From the NCBI GenBank assembly GCA_963966185.1, contig CAWZYM010000331.1, positions 1,207,001-1,271,000 on the forward strand: a DNA stretch of 64,000 nucleotides. The letters are read 5' to 3'. This DNA is from Rhabditoides inermis. Taxonomy: Eukaryota > Nematoda > Chromadorea > Rhabditida > Rhabditidae. This document shows positions 46,339 through 58,248 of this stretch, one piece after another (position 1 is the stretch's first letter; every line of letters begins with the position of its first letter). The notes under the pieces are model-generated. The model was not told where the DNA came from. It saw only the letters and a list, made by a program, of their open reading frames with translations, and did no database searches. The position numbers and the translations under genes were made by a program.

Positions 46339-47514
46339 TTAAAGAAGAACTCCGGGGGAAAATAGAGTGCGGGGGGATCAGGGGAAATCATAGACTGTGA
46401 TTCCGAATCGGATAGTCAAAATTTCTATAGAAAACAAAAATTTGCATATTGAATTATTCAGTCCGAATCCTTTTTGGCAATAATATTCAAATTTTTGTTA
46501 GCAGTATGTTTCTTATGTATCGATGTATGGGAATGTTTTGACGACGTGCGTTTAGGTAATACGCGTTGCGTAGCAGCCGTTGCTGCACTTCATGATCGGC
46601 GCGGGCGGGGAAGCACGGACCTCTACAATTGTCTCAAGAACTACAGGTATGAAATGAAGTAATGTTCTTAATCTGATTCAATTTCACAATGTTCATTACA
46701 TAGTATTCGTAAATAACTGTGTTCGAAAATAGCATGTCGTTTTTGAAACGTGTATCTTCACATCGTGTCATAGTGCGTGCATAGCCTCGTTTTGTAGTGT
46801 TATTATAATTGCGTTCTGCACATCATCATGTTTTCTTGTAGGATGAAGACGGATGTGGCACGCTGCGCGACCGTGCGACCGTGCGAAACTGGAGGTGGAA
46901 GCGAGGCAAGGAGGCGCGCATGAGAATGAAGAAGGGTAAGTGTTTCTCATCCCACGCAATGTAATCGATTTATTGCTACCTGGTTTGTAACTTTGTTCAT
47001 TAACCTAACAAGCTCTTTTTTGACCATGTCATTGTCTTCGATGTTGCTTATGCAGTGCGTTGCAGATCTCGACGGACCAGGCGGGCGGACCGGCGGGCGG
47101 ACGGACCGATGGACCCAGGCGCGAGAAGGAAGAGCAGCAACATGAGACACACAATGACTTTCTATGAGCTATGTAATAAACGGCGTTATGTGTGCATGAT
47201 TTCGCTTCTTCATTCCCATACAATTTGGAAACCTGAAAGATTATGTTTCACTGTTACCGGCCTACTACACATACCCTCTCCTAATATGTGGGGAGATGTT
47301 TTAGTTGGAATATCTATGGATGATAAAATGTAGTGGATTAGTTTTAATTAATACGTTGTCATTATGTGTGATATCTAATAGCGCTTATCGCGAACGGCCG
47401 CTCTCATTCTCTCACCCTGGCCTCTATGTGCACTGCTCACTTTCGCGCCAAAACATTGAATAGAGCGCGACTTCTGTTCGCCCGGGTGACTCTTTCCCCG
47501 GAGTTCTTCTTTAA
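46339..47514. mobile_element. 1.18-kb TTAA-type element (F1 termini) with exon-like interior, unit A only
   Basis: Ends TTAAAGAAGAACTCCGGGGG and the reverse complement TTAAAGAAGAACTCCGGGGA, with TTAA on both sides. Unit B has the empty site (ACATGAAAGAAC near 62515). The interior is unlike the short F1 copies. On the plus strand, intervals around 46555-46646 and 46844-46937 have AG before and GT after and join in phase (YNCLKNYR, then MKTDVARCATVRPCE). It may be a MITE carrying captured host exons. Confidence 0.75.
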
Positions 47515-48275
47515 AGAACGTAGACTAGACACTGTGCAACGCGCATAGAAACGATTATCCAATCGCATACGAATCAATTCAACGAACACATTCCAGCACT
47601 GCTCCGGAACGTTTGAAGTTAAAAAAAAATAGTCGCTCGAAAATCGTCCCAGACTAAAGTGCAGGGTGGTCGAGTCGGTACAAGATAGGTGTGGAATCGA
47701 TCAAAATATTCTCCCGATTTGATGGTTCGATAAGAAAGAAAGGAAGAAAGAGAGAATCAGTCCATATGGATGGGGGTATCGCGCACGAAAGAGATGAAAC
47801 GAAACACATAAAATGTAGATATACGTTATCTTATCAAAACTGTGCAGAGTACAGATGTAGCTAGACGATCAGAGATGGGGTGAGCGTGAGAGAAAGCGAA
47901 AGCAATCTCAGGTACACTGTATACGCGTGGGTGGTCAACCACTGATATACCTTCAACATCAATCTCTCTGCGCTTCATCATAATCGTTTTATCGATTGAA
48001 ACAACACCCGTGATAAATACATATTACAAACTACAAACACAACACAGTCACTACAGTAGATCAATCGGAAAACCAGTCAAAACACATCTCTTTCCTCACT
48101 TCTCTCACGCTTCTTCTCTACACGACAAAGACCAAAGGGAGATAATCAGTCAAAAACAATCTCCTCACTTCTCCTCTCCACGACAAAGAGCAGAGGAGCA
48201 GAGGAGCTGCGGGAGTACCACCTTCTCCCTCTCCTCCACCACCTCCTCTCCCTCCTTCTCCACTGCTCCCCCCCC
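47515..48275. other. Intergenic region between cblC and the upstream gene, unit A
   Basis: Nothing beyond short homopurine runs. In unit B the corresponding interval (62490-63276) is about 790 bp, so without the TTAA element the two same-strand genes are fairly close, which would allow an operon. Confidence 0.4.
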
Positions 48276-48962
48276 CTACGAGTCCCCTTCTCCGTCCGAG
48301 CTGGAGGAGCTGCTGCTGTCGCTGCTCATCTGCTCCACCTGGTTCACGGGGGGCGGCACCCGCGTCATCGGGGGAGACGTGAAGTTCAGATTCACCTGCA
48401 ACGTCTCCCAATAATTCACATACACATACGACATATGTTTCTCTGCCTCATAAAAATAGAGCCGTTCTTTCTACATACAATGGCAACGCTCTAGACGTAA
48501 CTTAGAAGTGTTCCCAACTTCATTTTCAAACAATAGTGAAGTGACCGTTATGTCAGTTAAACCATGAAACATAAGTACCACCATTCATGCTAAATCACCA
48601 AATTGAAAATCGAGCAATTGTTTGCCATCTATACAACCAAACCAATAAAACATGAATAAAGAACCACCAGCCCCCCCCTCCCCACCTGCGGGCTAGCGAT
48701 GCGGGGGCTCGTTCCGGCGGCGCTCGGCTTGCGCTGCGCACTGAACGGAGAAGCCATGCCGCCACGGCCTGAAAATAAAAATAGTACGTTTTCCACATTC
48801 CTAATGTTCGAGATTTGCGGGTAACGGTAGTGGAAAGGGGTTGCAAGATAACGCGCCTAGAGCCACCCACCCTGCGCAGCCATGTGCTGTTGCTGCCATC
48901 CGCCGAGGGGAGTGGTGCCGGTGCCGCCTCCGCGACCGCGCGGCGACGAACCAGGCCCGTAG
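48276..48962 (-). CDS. 3' end of a Gly/Arg/Ser-rich protein gene, unit A (5' end lost)
   Basis: Three minus-strand exons join in phase: 48962-48871 (YGPGSSPRGRGGGTGTTPLG, then GWQQQHMAAQ), 48768-48686 (GRGGMASPFSAQRKPSAAGT) and 48395-48276, ending MSSDSSSSSSSDGEGDS and stop TAG. The sequence is low-complexity, with an RGG-like part and an acidic serine tail, as in many nuclear or RNA-associated proteins. I do not recognise the family. Upstream of 48962 the sequence changes to the efr-3/MSP relic, so this copy has lost its 5' exons and is probably not functional. Confidence 0.6.
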
Positions 48963-48989
48963 CTGCAAGCGGAATATGCAAATTAGCCT

Positions 48990-49076
48990 CACCCCACCGT
49001 ACCTCAAAGGTCTCATGAATCGACTCATCCAACTTACACACATAGGGCTCAGCTAGAATTCGACAAAAGTTTTCGA
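48990..49076 (-). pseudogene. efr-3: Relic of efr-3 exon 13
   Basis: Degenerate match to 24655-24735: shared phrases are CCGTACCT (the exon 13 donor), CGACTCATCC and CAGCTAGAATTCGACAAAAG (compare GAGCTGGAATTCGACAGAAG). It is joined at 49077 to MSP exon 1, so a piece of the nested efr-3/MSP arrangement, with an internal deletion, was copied here. Confidence 0.65.
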
Positions 49077-49161
49077 CCCTCCCGGAGATATCAACACCCA
49101 GCCCGGTACCAAGATCGTCTTCAACGCCCCCTACGATGACAAGCACACCTACCACATCAAG
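49077..49161 (+). pseudogene. msp: MSP exon 1 fragment at the A/B junction
   Basis: CCCTCCCGGAGATATCAACA through CACATCAAG is MSP exon 1 without its first 14 bases, so the ATG is missing. It is followed by the intact donor GTGCGTGGAT. That intron start is the one seen beside the headless MSP exon at 32739-32790, not the GTGGGC of the intact gene. Confidence 0.85.
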
Positions 49162-49548
49162 GTGCGTGGATATCGATTGAATATCGATAGATCATCGATA
49201 GATCATCATCGATAGATCCCTTAAAACTTACAGTGATGCTTAAACAAATGCTTAAAGTTGGATAAAGTCGAGTTATGTGCTTGTGGTGATGTTGGCGCGA
49301 GTGCAATTGCTATCCAGACCTTTTTTCTTCGTCAAATTCGAGCACTTTTCAGCTCATCTGCATCATAACGCGTCTCATCCACGTTATTTCTGTTCAATCA
49401 ATGATTCCATGATACATTTCATGAATGAAACATGATAACAATATCGATAACAATATAGAAAATGTTGTGACTCGCCCACTTTCAAATATCATGTTATTTC
49501 GATCTGATTGGTTTTAAAATATGTATAAGTAATCTCATTCACATTTCA

Positions 49549-50091
49549 ATTCAATTGTTTATCATTGCGTGGTGCAACGTATTTGTGATTAAGATCAAAT
49601 CAAAGAATGGTAAAACAGATACAAATGCGTATGGGACAATACAACTGTGCTCTGTTGCATATACTGGGGAGCCCGTGCCCGTAACGATCAGGAAGCGCGG
49701 ATGCGAGATGGTTCAATCATGCATTTTCTAACCTCCTCTTTGAAAGAACCGGTGTCTCTGATAGCTATAATGTTAGATGGTAAGGAGTTCCATATTCGAA
49801 ACTTGCGGTGAATGAATGTCTGTGTTCTAACGGACGGATCAAAAGAGGGTACGATTCGGTGGCAGTGAGAGTGTCTCGATGATGTGGATATGATATTATA
49901 GATGGCGGATGAGTCAAAGACGGTGCGACCGTGTACAATTTTATGTATGTAGGCAATATCATTGACTGCTCGTCGTGACTCGAGAGTCTCCAAGCCTAGC
50001 AGGCAGAGTCTGGCAGAGTATCCTAGATTGAAAATGCCATTTCTATGGCAGATTCGTCTGGTGAAATACCGTTGAACGCCCTCAATGATCA
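49549..50091 (-). mobile_element. Non-LTR retrotransposon (LINE) 3' fragment, unit B only
   Basis: The minus-strand frame 50110-49688 encodes the region after the reverse-transcriptase core (GVQRYFTRRI, RLCLLGLETLESRRAVNDIA, FRIWNSLPSNI), as in CR1/Jockey/RTE-type LINEs. It is 5'-truncated. Unit A has the empty site (CACATTTCATACATACATCC near 35300). The insertion is therefore younger than the duplication. Confidence 0.8.
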
Positions 50092-50109
50092 TCCATAGTC
50101 TTCGCAACA

Positions 50110-50441
50110 ATGCCCATGGTTGTTCTTTCCATCCTCTTTTTGTTCACTCTTCTCCCGATTTCTCAACCCGCGGGTGATTTGTCAAGAGGCTCTCACAAAG
50201 AAATCTGTTCTGTTTTTAATCAAATTAATGTTTCTACAGAATATCTGAACTCCGCTATCAAGAATATTCGCCTTTCACTCCAAGCTGAAAAATCCGACCT
50301 AGTAGTTATGGGTTTATGGATTCATTTGATAAAATAGCAACCTATGCTATAGCCTCGAATCGGAACAACACACATGACATGAAACTGCAATTAGGAGCGC
50401 TTAATGATATGACTACTGTTATGGAAAGTTGCAATGTGTGA
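50110..50441 (+). pseudogene. Small secreted-protein gene, unit B copy, broken by a 7-bp duplication
   Basis: Begins MPMVVLSILFLFTLLPISQP like the unit A copy. A 7-bp insertion near 50310 (ATGGGTTTATGG) shifts the frame, and it ends early in GLWIHLIK. Further on, the frame that was lost in unit A is intact here. The LINE fragment lies directly upstream of the ATG. Confidence 0.6.
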
Positions 50442-50903
50442 CGTATGCTGCGCACACGGAAACCTAGCATGAACTCAACAGCACTCTCTGATGCTATCAT
50501 GCCGCCGCCGAGCGCTCGCTGACGCATCTCTCTCCCACACGCGCGTCGCACGTGCATCTGATCTCTCGTCCTCGCGCTCTCTCCTCTCTCACCCGCACTT
50601 CGCATCATGTGTGAATCACTGAGAGAGAGAGTACAGGCAGACAGTTAAAGAGAGAGGCTTCTGGCCATATTCCTCAAAGACCAACTGACCAATCAACCTA
50701 CATCCAATCGCATCACTTTACACACCACTCTCATGATCACTCCACTTCATGTCCGAGACAAAAATGATAATTTGTATTTGTTGTCACTCCAGACCACAAT
50801 CGCCTGCCGGCGATCTCCCGGCCGCCGCCAGCACTCTCCCCAGCCCACGCCTTCAAGGAGTATATAAGCACTCCGACAAGCCGTCTCATCGTCAACCTCC
50901 ACA

Positions 50904-51477
50904 ATGCTTATTGCATCCTTTACTTTTCTCGAGATAAAATTGCCTTTCCGTGCCGTACCACGTGTGTGTTCTTGTGTGTGTGTTGAGCAAGGTTCTAGCC
51001 ACGTTCAACCCCGCTGCCGCCCACCTTGGCCAGTAATGTTGATACGATGGTCGGAACAATTTTTATCACGTTACGGTTGACGGTACTGCCATTGAACTTT
51101 TGAGGTCTCTGCCATTGCTATTGTGCTTTACATGTTGACTGTGTGATGGCTGATGGCTGATGGCGGATGGCTGATGGCTGATGGCTGATGATGGTTGTTG
51201 TGTTGCAGCGCATTTCGACGGCTGCCGGGGACGGCCGACACCACTGCTCCCACACTTCACGTGCGCCGTCGACACCGAGAACATCCGAAGGGTCTTCACC
51301 GACTGCCGTAGCCTTTCCCGTCGCGTCACACACATACACACATGCATGAGCAGACATTATGTATATGCAACTATGTACAATTGGAGGGTGGGATGTGTGT
51401 GTGGTGGCCCCCACATCTGCTCTCATCTCCTGTCTCTCTTTTTGTTCCCCTCTCTCATCCTTCTCTTTCTCAACTAA
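50904..51477 (+). CDS. Possible two-exon Cys-rich small protein, unit B
   Basis: Exons 50904-50991 and 51209-51477 have the same structure and TATA box as the unit A copy at 36132-36705, with only scattered substitutions. Coding status is equally uncertain. Confidence 0.3.
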
Positions 51478-51605
51478 CTATCTAATATGTGAGCCGGTTA
51501 TCGAATTTAAATGCGAGCGTATGCCCCTTCCCCCACATCACGCTCCCCCACCACCTGCGTGCGCGGGCGCGCGTGTTTTGTATTAAATAAGTAATTTTAA
51601 ATATG

Positions 51606-52164
51606 TTAAAGAAGAACTCCGGAGAAAGAGTCACCGGCCCAAAACTTTAGCCCGCCCGGAACCAGATTTTGGCGGGAAACGGCAGCGGTGGGCAGAACGG
51701 CAGCGGTGGGCAACGGAGTGAGGCTCCGCCCTCGTCTAATTAGGCTATTTGGACAAAGGAACCGAAATAAATAATTCAAAAACGTAACTTTTTGAAGCCT
51801 CAGAATTTTCATTGACAGAATCGTGTTTCTAAGTATATTCCGTTTGCATTCAGCTCAACATTTCTCGTCAAAAACATTATGTTGCCCAATAGTTCTACAG
51901 TACCCTGAAGTCTTAGACAGTGAAAATTTCATCACACGTTCACAGTTTCTTTTCGTAAAACTGGCAACACACCTCGCTAGCGTAGTGGCAACGCTCTCGC
52001 TCGAAAAGAATATGTTCAATTTGAAAATCTCATCTAAAAGACTTTGATCTTTCTCTAACCACCCTAATGTCTCTCGTGAAAAACGTGAAACTCGTATGCG
52101 AGCCCACTATATCATTTTGCCCCAACTGACCGGCATTCCTATTTTCCCCGGAGTTCTTCTTTAA
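51606..52164. mobile_element. TTAA-type MITE family F1, unit B, with a nested insertion
   Basis: Same termini and TTAA borders as 36834-37116, but split by about 272 bp (51839-52110) that unit A lacks. The insert begins and ends at TA, as Tc1/mariner-type elements do. Confidence 0.8.
51839..52110. mobile_element. 272-bp TA-flanked element nested in an F1 MITE, unit B only
   Basis: Unit A reads CTAAGTATCATTTTGCC without interruption; unit B has CTAAGTATA, the insert, then TATATCATTTTGCC. No coding frame and no strong terminal repeats. Confidence 0.65.
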
Positions 52165-52734
52165 AGGAATATACCACTCTAAATTTATTTTTCTCAAGTT
52201 TGTTCATATTGTAATATGATTTTCTTGTCAAATTTAGCAGTCCAATGACCCTATGTTCTTTGAAAAATAACTGTTTTAAAATAAATACAAAATTATTATT
52301 TTACTACGATAATTCAAACAACGATTAATTACGTCTTTTATCCCGCACTCCTGACATTTATAAATCCTTTGATTGTAATCGGACTACCTGAGCGTAATAT
52401 AAACAGTGTTATTAGTGATTATGAAAAATAAACAAAGAAAACTAATTAAAACACACACTATGTTTGAAACCAAAAAAAACACAAAAATCGAGCTTTGTCG
52501 GGTCGCTCTCACAACCACCCGGTTTCCCGCGCGGCCATACCACACTCCCTGAGTGCGTGCACAAGGGTTCCGCGTGAGATTATCACTATACACTACGTGT
52601 TTACAACCACTTTTTTATGTGCTTCTTGGATAATTTAAAATTCTTATTTCATGAAAATTCTTTTCTCTTTCATATCATAAATATGTTATATATCGTACTT
52701 GCATACACAAATTTAGAGTGGTATACTCCTTTAA
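52161..52734. mobile_element. TTAA-type MITE family F2, unit B
   Basis: Copy of 37113-37686 with the same termini, again sharing one TTAA with the F1 element. Confidence 0.85.
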
Positions 52735-54153
52735 TTAGGTCCCGCCCCCTCTCACCCCTCTCTCTGTCTTGTTTCTCACACGCGCTCTATTTACCGATTG
52801 AGTTTTATTCATTTACAATTATGTGTTTCATTTGTTTGATGCATTGATCGTTTTGAACTGATTGCATATATTGAATAATATTTATATATAAAAGTGGTGT
52901 TTGATTTTTATTGAAGAAGGCAAAACCATCTAGAACATCATAAAAAATCACGTGTATATGCTATATCGGAGCATACTGTAAGTAGAGGACTAAATGATAT
53001 GAGGTTGTTCATTGGATGGGCTGGTGTCTATGGGAACGTGGTTGTATGGTCTAACAGCGGTCGAGGAGGCTACCAGTGTTTTCTATCTCGTGGCGGTTGC
53101 TGACGCGGCGAAGATCAATCATAGCCCGTAGCCGTTCTGTTCACCTGAATGCAATATTTGCAATGTGGAATCGATAATTGCAAGAGTTTTGCGTATGCTC
53201 CTCCACCGAAACGACTATGATTCACAAATCGCAGAAAAACGGATTTTCAGCCTGAAAATAGGAAATAAACGTACATAGAATAGAACAAACGGAGCAGCAT
53301 GCAATGCGACTGATAGAGAAGGTATTCGTTTCATTCGGCATCAGGTATCACAATGCACTCGTAACCCGCACTCGGAGTCACCTAAAGCATTATTCGAGTG
53401 TGGTAGTACCTTGAAGAAAACAACACTTTCTGAAACGTTTTTGAGCGTGTGTGTCGAGGTGGTATTCAATTTCAAATTAACATTGCCGGTAAAGAAACCT
53501 CAATATATATTTTTTAAAAACTTATATTCGGTTATGATAGTGCTAACCACTGGGATATCTCGCACCGTCAAATTATCTTCCCGAGTATAAAATTTCACCT
53601 GATGTGAAAGTGTGAGGGCGGGGCATGTGACAGACTGGTGCGCTGAGGAATAGAATATGGGAGAGCGAAAGAGGAAGAGAGAGGGAAAGAGAGAGACTGA
53701 GAGAGAGAAACATCGCCAGAGACGACAAGATAGAGGAATACAAAAAAGGATATAGAGGAGAGAATAGGCAAAGAGAGAAACAGAGGGAAGCGGAGAGAGA
53801 GAGAGAAAAAAAGAGAACAATACTGTGGGTTGAACATCAAACCAATTCAAAGCAGTAGAAACAGTAGCAAGATGGTTGCTAATGCGGTCATATAATGAAC
53901 CGTCCAGTCCTATTCGCGAGGAGACACATGTAAACACACACCTTTCTTCAACCACGCAATCATCGACCAGACACATCAAATCACTCAGGGATCACTCTAT
54001 GACGCGGGCAAGCGAGTATCTTTTGACGAAACGCGTCGACTGATTCCCGGATGACAAGACACATTCAATATGAACTCGCGGTTGATAGACCACACTGAAA
54101 ACAGTATGATGGATTTTATCGGTTATGTGACTACATGTTGACGTTGCTTGTGC

Positions 54154-55088
54154 TTAGATGAGGAGAACGGGCATTCCTGTGCTGGTCTGCAGGTAGGCCC
54201 TCACGTCCTCCCACCTGAAGGGAACAATAACTTCTCTATCTCCCTCTCCTTTCCACTTTTCTCTCCCTCTCTCCCTCTCTCTCCCTCTCACTCCTTCCCT
54301 CTCTCTCCCTTTCTCCCTCTATCCCTCTCTCCCTCTCTCCCTCACACTCCTTCCTTCTCCTTCTCTCCCTCCTTCCCTCCCTCTTACTTGGTAGCAGACA
54401 GCTTGATATCAGGAGAATAATAGAACAGGTCCTGAGCGGGAAGGGGCGAAGTAGGAGGAATGGTGGGGAACTGGACAGGCGAGTAGATCTTTCCGTTCAG
54501 CTCATCCTCCACACAGTAGGTGTCGACCGAGGCTGAATAAGGCGAGGACTTTCGAAGCGTGGAAGGAGCACTCACTGAGCTTGGCCTGGGCATCGGCATA
54601 GGAAGCGACAGGGAAGCAGTTGAGGAAGTACACTCCAGACAGGCTGAACGTCGAAGCATGGCTCATCGAAAGAGGCTCGATCACACCTCGCGGGATTCCG
54701 TCAGTGAGGTTGGAACGGACACGGAAAGCAGCGTCCAGCTGAAAGAGAGCGGGGTAGAGAGAGAGAGGGAGGGAGAGGGGGGAGAGGGAGAGGGGGGAGG
54801 GAAGGAACTTACGAGGGAGTAGAGGTGTCCCTCCTTGGCGGTGCCCTCTGCTCCTGCCAGGTCTCCGAACCAGTAATAGTCAGGGTCGATGGTCGCTCCA
54901 TTCGCATAGTAGATCGAATACGATGCATACGGCATCACAAAACGAACAGTCTTTGTCGTACCGGCAGGGTCGTTGAACCCTAGAGAGGGACGGTTGAGAG
55001 AAAGAGAGAGGGGGAGGAACTTACAGTAGTCGCTCTGGGAGGCTACGACTGCTACGATAGCAGCTGCGATGAGAGTGAAGCGAACCAT
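54154..55088 (-). CDS. Secreted protein of unknown family, intact left-hand copy, unit B
   Basis: Ortholog within the duplication of 39107-40041: ATG at 55088, stop at 54154, five exons with all splice sites kept (donors GTAAGT and GTAAGA in place of GTATGT and GTGAGA). TATA-like TATAAATATG lies upstream. One substitution (EEGHLYSL to KEGHLYSL) is visible. It should encode 199 residues. Confidence 0.85.
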
Positions 55089-55762
55089 CTCTGACTGACT
55101 GACTGACTGACTGAGTGAAGTGACCATCCACCCATTGACACACATATTTATACCAACTGATTGTCACTGCGATCACAATACATTCTTCTTGGGTGGTCTC
55201 CCTATAGTGTTTTGCGGTCATATAATCCGATCCTGATAAACTTTTTGACACTGGTTCAAGCGTTTACCAAAACACAGTTTGAAATAATCGAAAAACAGAA
55301 ATAATCGCCGGTTATCATTCTCTAGTGGTTTTGCGGGTGGTTTTGTCGGACCACCATGTTGGGTGGGAGAGAGAAACTGTTCCTGGTTTCAGAGAGATAA
55401 TCTCAAACTACGAAATTCACGAAAACTGATACAGTATGCGACGATCAGGAGTTTGACGAAAATTCATTTATTGGTTATAGAATATCGAACTATTGAGCAT
55501 GATTACATGAATAATGTTTATACTTTGTGAGCACTATGAGAACGGTTTTACTTCTTTACTTCACAACTTAAATCCTTTGATGTTTTCTTGCTACCTTTTG
55601 TGTTGCGTATATGAATGGCGTAAAGCACCATATTATTGTGTTTTGATCGAATCACAATGATCTTGCATTTGCAAAACACGTTTTCACTTCGAAAAAAAAC
55701 GCTAATATTAGATCTGCATCAACTTGCAGAGGCGGTAAAAAAGTGGGCGGTCTGCTGATATT

Positions 55763-56424
55763 AGAGAGGGCGCGCAGCGCCCTCTCTTTTGGCTTAGGAT
55801 AGGGCTCGCGCCAGAATTTTCAAGAAGCTATATCCAAAAATCATGTTAGCAGGAATGTGAACTCATCCAATTCATGTTAGTTAGATTCGCACGGTTCCGT
55901 AGGCCAGATCACTAATTGATGGCATCTTTGTATCTTTTCTCTGAAAGAAGTTATGAGCGATCTCGCGCACCCATGAGGTGAGAGGCCAGCGTGTGGGTGG
56001 GTGTCGTGTCCGGTAACGCTGACTCTCTGCCGAAAGCGTACTCTCTCGGCGTTTTCTGCCCGTGTTCTCCAACTCGCACTTTGAGTGTAGTTCGCCCCGC
56101 CGCCGCCAGCGTCTAATTCGCGCCGGGTTTGCGTTGTTTTGGGTCCGCCAACTATAACCAGGAGAAAGAGCGCAGAAGGCGCGACTCCGAACGGTAGTGA
56201 GAAAATATGTGGGGAAAACGTTTTTGTGAAATGTAACGGCGATCCGAAACGTAACGTGTGATCTGTGGTACATGAGAGTAAGAAGAGAGAGAACGGCCGA
56301 GAGTTTGTGTTAGTATTTGTAAACGTTGATAGAAGAGCAGAAAATATAGAGAGACAGAGAGAGAAGGGCAGAAAGTGAGAGAGTGAGAGAGTGAGAGAGA
56401 GAACAGTGTGAGAGAAAGAGAGAA

Positions 56425-56497
<73 letters not shown>

Positions 56498-56821
56498 CAG
56501 TGAAAGAGAGACGAAGAGAAGGAGAGAACAGAGTGAGTGAGAGATAGTAGTTTTTGATAAAATCCATATGAATAGTCATAATTCAGCACATATTCAAAAT
56601 TTCTATGAAATTTAACAAAAGGACATATATTTTATTTAAAAAGTACTTGCGTAAACAAATGAACTTTGTCTTGTCCCAATGCAGCAAAAGCACATGCATA
56701 AAGCGTTTACAAATACTAACACAAACCTGCGCATAACGGACAGTGGACACTAACCGATGAAATATAACAATACAAATGAATAACGCCATACGTTCATATT
56801 AGAGAGAAAGAAGACAGAAAG

Positions 56822-56857
<36 letters not shown>

Positions 56858-56970
56858 AGAGAGAGGCGCAGGTTTGTGTTAGTATTTGTAAACGCTTTAT
56901 GCATGTGCTTTTGCTGCATTGGGACAAGACAAAGTTCATTTGTTTACGCAAGTACTTTTTAAATAAAATC
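55763..56970. mobile_element. 1.2-kb insertion with a perfect ~104-bp inverted repeat, unit B only
   Basis: Unit A reads CTGATATCAGTAGTTCGG across the site. The insert begins with a short palindrome (AGAGAGGGCGCGCAGCGCCC) and contains a long GA tract (56340-56500). Near its right end, arms 56635-56738 and 56867-56970 are perfect inverted complements (AAAGTACTTGCGTAAACAAA ... CACAAACCTGCGC). A partial third copy of the arm lies at about 56303-56328. Confidence 0.75.
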
Positions 56971-57295
56971 AGTAGTTCGGTCGGGTCTGGATAACAGAAA
57001 AAAGTGTGTTGTGAATGCCGTGCAGTATAGAACGTGGACATGATAAACATGTGTGGACATGATAAATGACATGATAAATGATATACATATACATGTGTAT
57101 ATACATAAACATATACATATATACATAAACATGTGTGTATACATAAACATGTACATAAACATACATAATATATATATAACATACATAATACAAACAAACA
57201 TAATACATAAACATACATAATATACATAAACATGTGTGTCAATGGTTGAATGGTCACTTCACTCATCAGTCACTCAGTCAGTCAGTCAGTCAGAG

Positions 57296-57608
57296 ATGGT
57301 TCGCTTCACTCTCATCGCAGCTGCTATCGTAGCAGTCGTAGCCTCTCAGACCGACTACTGTGAGTCCCTCCCCCCTCTCTTTCTCTCAACCGTCCCTCTC
57401 TAGTGTTCAACGACCCTGCCGGTACGACTAAGACTGTTCGTTTTGTGATGCCGTATGCATCGTATTCGATCTACTATGCGAATGGAGCGACCATCGACCC
57501 TGACTATTACTGGTTCGGAGACCTGGCAGGAGCAGAGGGCACCGCCAAGGAGGGACACCTCTACTCCCTCGTGAGTCCCTTCTCTCCCCCTCTCTCTACC
57601 CCCTCTTC

Positions 57609-57659
<51 letters not shown>

Positions 57660-58248
57660 CCCGCTCTTTTTCAGCTGGACGCTGCTTTCCGTGTCCGTTC
57701 CAACCTCACTGACGGAATCCCGCGAGGTGTGATCGAGCCTTTTTCGATGAGCCATGCTTCGACGTTCAGCCTGTCTGGAGTGTACTTCCTCAACTGCTTC
57801 CCTGTCGCTTCCTATGCCGATGCCCAGGCCAAGCTTAGTGAGTGCTCCTTCCACGCTTCGAAAGTCCTCGCCTTCTTCAGCCTCGGTCGACACCTACTGT
57901 GCGGAAAATGAGCTGTTGTTCTCAGCCGAAAACAAGACAGAGATTCTCAGATTCTTGACAGCACGCTTGAACGACTGTTTGGTCTCCTCCAATACAGCCT
58001 TCTCCGGTAGGGCAATCCATAGCCTTCTCAACTTCTCAACTCGTTCACCGGGTAGTCGTGAAGTCTCGCACTTGTCACCACAGGCTCCATCACTTTCAGT
58101 GAGTGGCCACCGCGTGCTGTCCTTCTCACTCCACTGTCCGACACCAGGACCAGCATTCCATCTAGAGAAGCTCGCACTCCGTGCACATAATTCCACACTA
58201 GCACCCTCCTTCTCTCGCTCACGGTCTTCTTCACCGTGTTTCTACTGA
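57296..58248 (+). CDS. Chimeric copy of the secreted-protein gene, unit B
   Basis: Exons 57296-57359, 57404-57570, 57675-57837 and 57881-58248. The chimeric exon 4 starts as in unit A, but an 8-bp tandem duplication (CTTCTCAA, near 58030) shifts the frame. The C-terminus becomes Ser/Pro-rich (SREVSHLSPQAPSLSVSGHR) and extends to a stop at 58246-58248, about 253 residues against 186 in unit A. The upstream region again lacks the TATA box. Confidence 0.55.

Larger units (their letters stand above)
34858..48773. repeat. Segmental duplication unit A
   Basis: Matches unit B (49289-63903) in the same order and orientation across almost its whole length. Divergence is a few percent except near the left end (about 34.86-35.0 kb), where it is greater. 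Unit A has private insertions: a 163-bp element at 35038-35200, a longer GA tract at 35827-35867, and a 1.18-kb TTAA element at 46339-47514. Confidence 0.95.
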
